This document shows positions 59,606 to 64,000 of a stretch of DNA of 64,000 nucleotides, piece after piece. The stretch is from positions 5,394,001 to 5,458,000 of the forward strand of contig OX637296.1 of NCBI GenBank assembly GCA_951799445.1, read 5' to 3'. The notes below the pieces were generated by a model, which was not told the DNA's origin, did no database searches, and saw only the letters and a list, made by a program, of their open reading frames with translations. The translations under genes and the position numbers were made by a program. Source of the DNA: Pseudisothecium myosuroides (lineage: Eukaryota; Streptophyta; Bryopsida; Hypnales; Lembophyllaceae). Position 1 is the first letter of the stretch. Every line of letters begins with the position of its first letter.

Positions 59606-60636
59606 TCAGTCTCTGCAAAGGAGACTGCGAGTCTTTTCTCTTGAGTTTTTGTGTATTTTCTATTGATTTCTTGTTGTACGTCTCTCTCGCGTGTGGCAGG
59701 GTTGTTTGGTGAGGAGTTAGGAAAATGCACGCAGATTCTGGAGTGATTTTTTCCCTTGGTATTACTGTTTGCTCTTATGTGCAAGTGAGTGGGTACTCTA
59801 AGTGTTAGGAGTGGATTTCAGTTCCTCAGCACTTCTAAGGTTCAGGATTCCGGGTGAGAAAATTGTTGTTAGGCTGGGCGAATAGGGAAGGATTCCATAG
59901 TCGCGCTAGAGCTCTTGGGTAGGAAATCCGGTTGAGTGTCCAATCTCCTGTGAGGTCTCGCTGCCCTAGTTGGTAAACGGAAGAACTTTAGCTGATGTTA
60001 GAACGGACAGGTTCACTTGTAACCGCCTAACTTTGTACGGAGGGAACTTAGTGTCAAGGTCGTTGTAGTATGAGAGGATCGTAAGGGGGGTCTTTGTGTG
60101 ACCTGCAAACCGGATCGCTATCCGGGTGGCTGTGAGAGATCAAACCGGATCCGAGCTAGTGTAGGAAGTAGTGGAATAGAGAAGTGGGTCTTCAGCCACT
60201 ATAAGTCACGGAAGGAGTGGCGGGCCTGCCACTCTCAAAAGCAAGCGGCGAACCCTCTGATGGTGAAACAGAGGTAAAACTAAACCGAAGTGGAGTGAGA
60301 GTACGTGTGAGAGGACCGGATCGGATTGGTCCAGAGGAGATCCAAGATCGGAAGTTGAAGGATCCTGGGTTGTGGTAGTTTTACAGGACCGAATAGCTTG
60401 ACAGGCCGGAAGAGATAGAGAGAGGTCTGGTCGTTGTTTTTGGTGTGTTGTTGTTTCCGGTTTTAGATCTAGGACCAGAAAGTAAAAATTGGATACTGGC
60501 TGAGTTTAAGTTGGGAATAGAGCTAGACACTTCACAGAATCTCGTGGGTTCGATCTTTAGAGTCATTTTGTTATGCTTTAGAGTGGTTTTTGGGAGTATA
60601 ACAGGGAATTTACTTACTCTGTGCTGCGACACCCAC

Positions 60637-61440
60637 AAATGGAAAGTAAAAGCACATTCCGCTAGTCCGGCGCCTAACCCAACTGGCATAGATGCTTCCA
60701 TGCAAACTGAAGGCCATGAGTTTGAAGAGCTGAAGCAGAAATTGGAGGAGGCAATCTAAGAAAAAGTGCTTTTGTAGTCGGAGTTGGAATGATTGAAAGA
60801 AACTCTCCACATGGACAACTACATGCCTAAGAGCAGATTGGAAGATAGATGGTTGGCGTGGATACAAAAACTAGAAGACAAGCCCTTCGTGATATCACGA
60901 GCAATGCAAAGCGTCCAAAAACTGGCAAGGAATTCGGATGAAGATTGCAATGCCATTTTGACGTCTTTAAAAAGGTTCAAGAATGCGTTTGATGAACGTA
61001 CGGGGGATTACACCGAAATAACATGTTGGGGAGACATGGATGCCATGTTTGAGCGGTTGAATCACACAAAGATAAAACCACAACCTAAGACTATGAATTG
61101 GTCCTTCGAAGCAGAGGAAGGATGGGTTCCTTACAATACACTATCAGCACACATCAAGAAGGAGGAGAAGATACTAGTGAGTGCTTGTGACACAGCCCCG
61201 AGTATGTTGCAGAGTTACTGTAGCGCTTGCCTTGGTGCTCTTGGTCCTGAAGGAGCCCTAACTATGGGTCAATGTCGCCACACTTTCCATGTGACATGTA
61301 TAGTCAAAGCATCACTAAGTCGTTCGATTTGTGCGGAGTGCCGTGCTCCTTTGAGCCCTAGATTCTACGAAATGCTTGGAATACTAGAAGTGATGCCCCC
61401 CGGCCACGAATACACTCGATGGAACCTTCCACTTGACTAG
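60637..61440 (+). pseudogene. CKKYIKM-domain gene 2, 3' part with RING-H2 finger
   Basis: Reading resumes directly after the element (KWKVKAHSASPAPNP), then EELKQKLEEAI. Three stops follow at about 60757, 60775 and 60790, each one C-to-T change from Gln or Arg codons. The open part (60793-61440) contains a RING-H2 finger with spacing C-x2-C-x14-C-x-H-x2-H-x2-C-x10-C-x2-C (CSAC at 61219-61230, CRHTFHVTC, CAEC near 61330-61341). All eight metal ligands are present. Such domains usually act as E3 ubiquitin ligases. That the RING belongs to the same gene as 50308-52341 is inferred from strand, phase and position. Confidence 0.6.
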
Positions 61441-62290
61441 GGGCCATTCAAATTTCATAATTGTTTACATTGGGATAAACCTTTGATATAGGATGCAAGT
61501 GAACGGAAGCATGGACTGTACGAAAAGACTGAACAAGCGGAAGATGACTTCATATGGATGACTATAAACAGAGAGGTTGAGTTGCGAGCCCGAGGTATTG
61601 AGGATGGAGAGGCTTGTGAATTGTTTTGTCGCAACATGGGGGGGCATTAGAGCGTGCAACACAAAAAATTCTTCCGGTTTCCCGAGAAGGAAGTGAAGAA
61701 AGGGCCAGATGGGAAATGGGTAGAGTTGGAGCGTTCGAAAGAGTTCCATGACCAGTACAACATGTATAACCACGATCTGATAGGCAGGGCCTTTTTTTAA
61801 TCGAAGTTGGAAGAAGCTGCAGAATTTCGTGCTCCTATAGAAATAGGTGGGCAAACAAGTACAGAGCATGCATTAGTGGATGTGGTGGGGGCATTCGATA
61901 GGAGGATGGCTGACATTATAGGTCAGTGGAGAGCCTTCTTGTTGGAAGGAGACCAACCGAGCAAATTACAATTGAAAAGTGATGACGAAGTAGTCCAGGC
62001 AATGGTAGATCAAATAGACAGTGCTTTGAGAGCCTTGAAGGCAGAAGACGTGGATTTGACTCCCACGAGGAATAAAAAATGCAAAAGGGTTTGAAGAAGA
62101 GGACGACCATTCTCCACAGTCAAAACGGCTATTTTCTATGGTTGACGTGAAAGTGCAAAGTGGAGGCTCCATCGTCCGCCCGAGTCAATAGCGGGAAACT
62201 CGTCAAGGAAGTAGACGATGCTTGGCTCAAGAAGGGATGTCTCCTGTTTTGGGAGAGGGTAACGGCAGATGATTAGAACTTGTAGGGGAA
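61441..62290 (+). pseudogene. Decayed downstream coding sequence of gene 2
   Basis: The same strand continues with coding-like pieces separated by stops: KTEQAEDDFIWMTINREVELRARGIEDGE, then FFRFPEKEVKKGPDGKWVELERSKEFHDQYNMY (given here only in part), then a 95-codon stretch (61807-62094) with GAFDRRMADIIGQWRAFLLEG and VDQIDSALRALKAEDVDL. The frames are mutually consistent over short gaps. I recognise no domain. Confidence 0.45.
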
Positions 62291-62885
62291 ATTTTTTTTC
62301 TCTCTTAAGATGCAGCTATAATAGTATAGTAATTGTTGTTTTGATGGTACAAGGATTGAGTAGTACTAAGTCATTGCACTCATGGTATGTCATGAGTTCT
62401 TTATAATATATAAATGTCTATGCAATGGAAACGTGTTTTGATTTGGAATTTTCTTAACAATGTATTTTGTGTCCTTCGCGTACATTCATACAACGTAATT
62501 TCACATCCATAATTATTAAGTCCATGTAATGCCATGCATATGTACCATGAAATTGCATTCCTTTTCGTCCAGCTTCATTGCTCGAACGAGTAAATAAAAA
62601 ATGTGAATGAAATATGCACAAATAAGACCCTAAGTCTCAGGTAAAAACTTTGATTAGTAGCTACAAATATGTATAATACTCCCACTCGAAGTAAAATTCA
62701 ATTTGTAACTAATAATTAGAAATCACCATTGAATATGAATACATCAAACTAAGATTCGAACCTGTGACCTCTTTGAGACCAATAATCAAACTAGTTAAGT
62801 AACCCCTACGTGGTTGCAGCCACTGGAATGCCTGCTGTGCCCTGAATGCGCTAAACAGATTGTCATACCCCAGTTACAGCCATTG
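62291..62885. other. AT-rich spacer
   Basis: No gene or element boundary is recognised between the decayed gene 2 and GC tract 5. Confidence 0.45.
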
Positions 62886-62889
62886 GCGA

Positions 62890-63080
62890 TCGACCATCCC
62901 ACCGACGACCGCCGTTCCGACCGCGCGCCCTTCGTGCCCGCCCGACTACTTGTAGGCCCCGCCCAACCGCCCGTCGGCCCCGACCGAACGCGCGTCGGCC
63001 TCGCGCGGCCCTGCGGCCGTCCGCTTGGCCGACCGCGCACCCGACCGCCCCGTCCGCGCCGGAGGTCGCCTCATTAGACG
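62890..63080 (+). promoter_or_regulatory. GC-rich tract 5, followed by TATAAG
   Basis: About 190 bp of CGACCG, CGGCC and CCGCCC words. TATAAG at 63147-63152 lies about 65 bp past the tract and 223 bp before the ATG at 63370. Layout as in tracts 2-4. Confidence 0.55.
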
Positions 63081-63369
63081 GTCAGGATTTAGTGGCCGTT
63101 GGGATTCCTCTCTAACGGTTGTGGCCAGCTGCACAAGGCTGAAGAGTATAAGTGGGAGGAAGAAGGTATGTCAAATCACTCTTGAGAAACTGAACACTAA
63201 GATTTGCAATTTTTTGTGTCCCTTGCTTGGTAATGCATAGTTCAGTGGACGGGGGGGCCTTGAATTTTCAAGGCTTTGTGCACGCAGTGCTTGTTACCTT
63301 TTGGATATTGTGAATCCGGTGTTCACGTTTTCAACTTGTTTTAAATATAAAAAATTTTAACCCGTCACT

Positions 63370-63910
63370 ATGAGTAAGGACTTTTCCACTTGGTATGGAG
63401 TCTCGTCACCAAATAAAGTGCAGTGCAAGGCTTGTCAACTCATCTTTGCCAAAAAACCATGCCGTATGTTGAGCCACCTAGGATACCAAGGCCCATCAGG
63501 CTTTTGTGATACCGGGGTCAGCCTTTGTCCTAGGTTGACAGCAGAGGTTCAAGTTCTATTTCTTTGTTGTGAAGGGAAATTTCCACGGCGGCCTGCGGCC
63601 CTTGACAACGTAGTTGGAAACAACACACCTATGGACAGAAACAATTTTTTGAATGGCATGGGTACGACACATTCTACGCAGGAGGATTCATGTACGACAC
63701 CACAAGAACTTCTAGGTGCGGGTTCAGAAATAAATTGAACCACTGAAACATCTGGTGAACGTGAAACTCCAAGGGCATCAAGTAGTAGGCTGCATAAACA
63801 GAGTAGTCTAGCCGATGGCTTTGAAGAAACAACCAAACAGAAATTGAATGCTGTATGGGCAAACTTTTTTTACGCGGCAAACATACCATTTGCTGTAGCC
63901 CGAAATCCAG
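63370..63910 (+). pseudogene. hAT-like transposase N-terminus (BED-type zinc finger), continuing to the window edge
   Basis: From ATG 63370: KVQCKACQLIFAKKPCRMLSHLGYQG resembles a BED zinc finger (C-x2-C ... H), although only one His is plain. After a TGA at 63736 the same frame continues with ERETPRASSSRLHKQSSLAD and KLNAVWANFFYAANIPFAVA, the latter like the '..FFYAcGIPFNVArSP.F' motif downstream of BED fingers in hAT transposases. After NPAFK the frame degenerates. It is probably inactive, but the rest lies outside the window. It uses the same GC-tract plus TATAAG layout as the other three genes. Confidence 0.6.
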
Positions 63911-64000
63911 CCTTCAAATGTTACGAACCTGTTCGTAACAAGGGAACGGTTGTAACGGTTGGGTTAGTTGGCCTCTCCCTTCCCTTTAATAGTCAAGTGA

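Larger units (their letters stand above)
52342..60631 (+). mobile_element. TGTC...GACA element copy B, with a 4.8 kb insertion
   Basis: Begins TGTCGCAGTG and ends CTGCGACA. The outer parts match copy A base for base over long stretches. Without the insertion at 54674-59463 it is about 3.5 kb, like copy A. Flanking 5-mers are CTTGC (52337-52341) and CCCAC (60632-60636), which differ only by transitions, so they may be a decayed duplication. It splits CKKYIKM-domain gene 2. Confidence 0.75.

Overview
The window looks like nuclear DNA of a land plant or close streptophyte relative. It is mostly AT-rich, crowded with nested mobile elements, and its one clearly intact gene is a plant-type lipoxygenase split by GT-AG introns. 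The hAT transposase remnants, the LINE tail and a kinase-like ORF with HNDLSPDN and DWG motifs look like families I associate with seedless plants (mosses, lycophytes, ferns). That is an impression only, and I cannot name the species. No rRNA, tRNA, CRISPR or prokaryotic operon structure was seen.

Layout. 1-3160: decayed minus-strand hAT transposase gene split by a 1.5 kb transposon that itself contains another. 3160-9860: non-coding, with short inverted-repeat elements and a TTAA-flanked transposon. 9861-14142: lipoxygenase gene, ten coding exons with consistent phases, predicted 937 aa, all five iron ligands present. 14290-24560: repeats, including a LINE 3' end, two elements with 8-bp target duplications, long fold-back elements, a TTAA element and a Stowaway-like element. 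25200-29650: plus-strand hAT pseudogene whose two introns each host another element. 29700-37300: AT-rich repeat-derived DNA. 37391-63000: four ORF clusters (kinase-like, two related 'CKKYIKM-domain' genes, RING-H2) interleaved with GC-rich tracts and large TGTC...GACA elements. 63370-end: start of a further hAT-like gene running off the window.

The most interesting structure is between 37 and 64 kb. Four coding units (kinase-like, two related to each other, and hAT-like) have a GC-rich CGGTCGG/CGACCG tract ending at a TATA-like motif 220-280 bp before their ATG, which looks like a shared portable promoter. Both CKKYIKM-domain genes are interrupted by the same 3.45 kb TGTC...GACA element, and removing the element plus one 5-bp duplication restores reading phase in both. 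The element carries its own TATA box and a gene of about 585 codons. It has 5-bp duplications and TG...CA ends like an LTR, but I saw no direct terminal repeats and no polymerase.

Exact target-site duplications support five element groups: CTCGGGGG-ended with 8-bp duplications; GGGTGATTGC-ended with 4-bp duplications; CCCC-ended at TTAA; TGTC...GACA with 5-bp duplications; and Stowaway-like at TA. Several are nested, so their order of insertion can be read.
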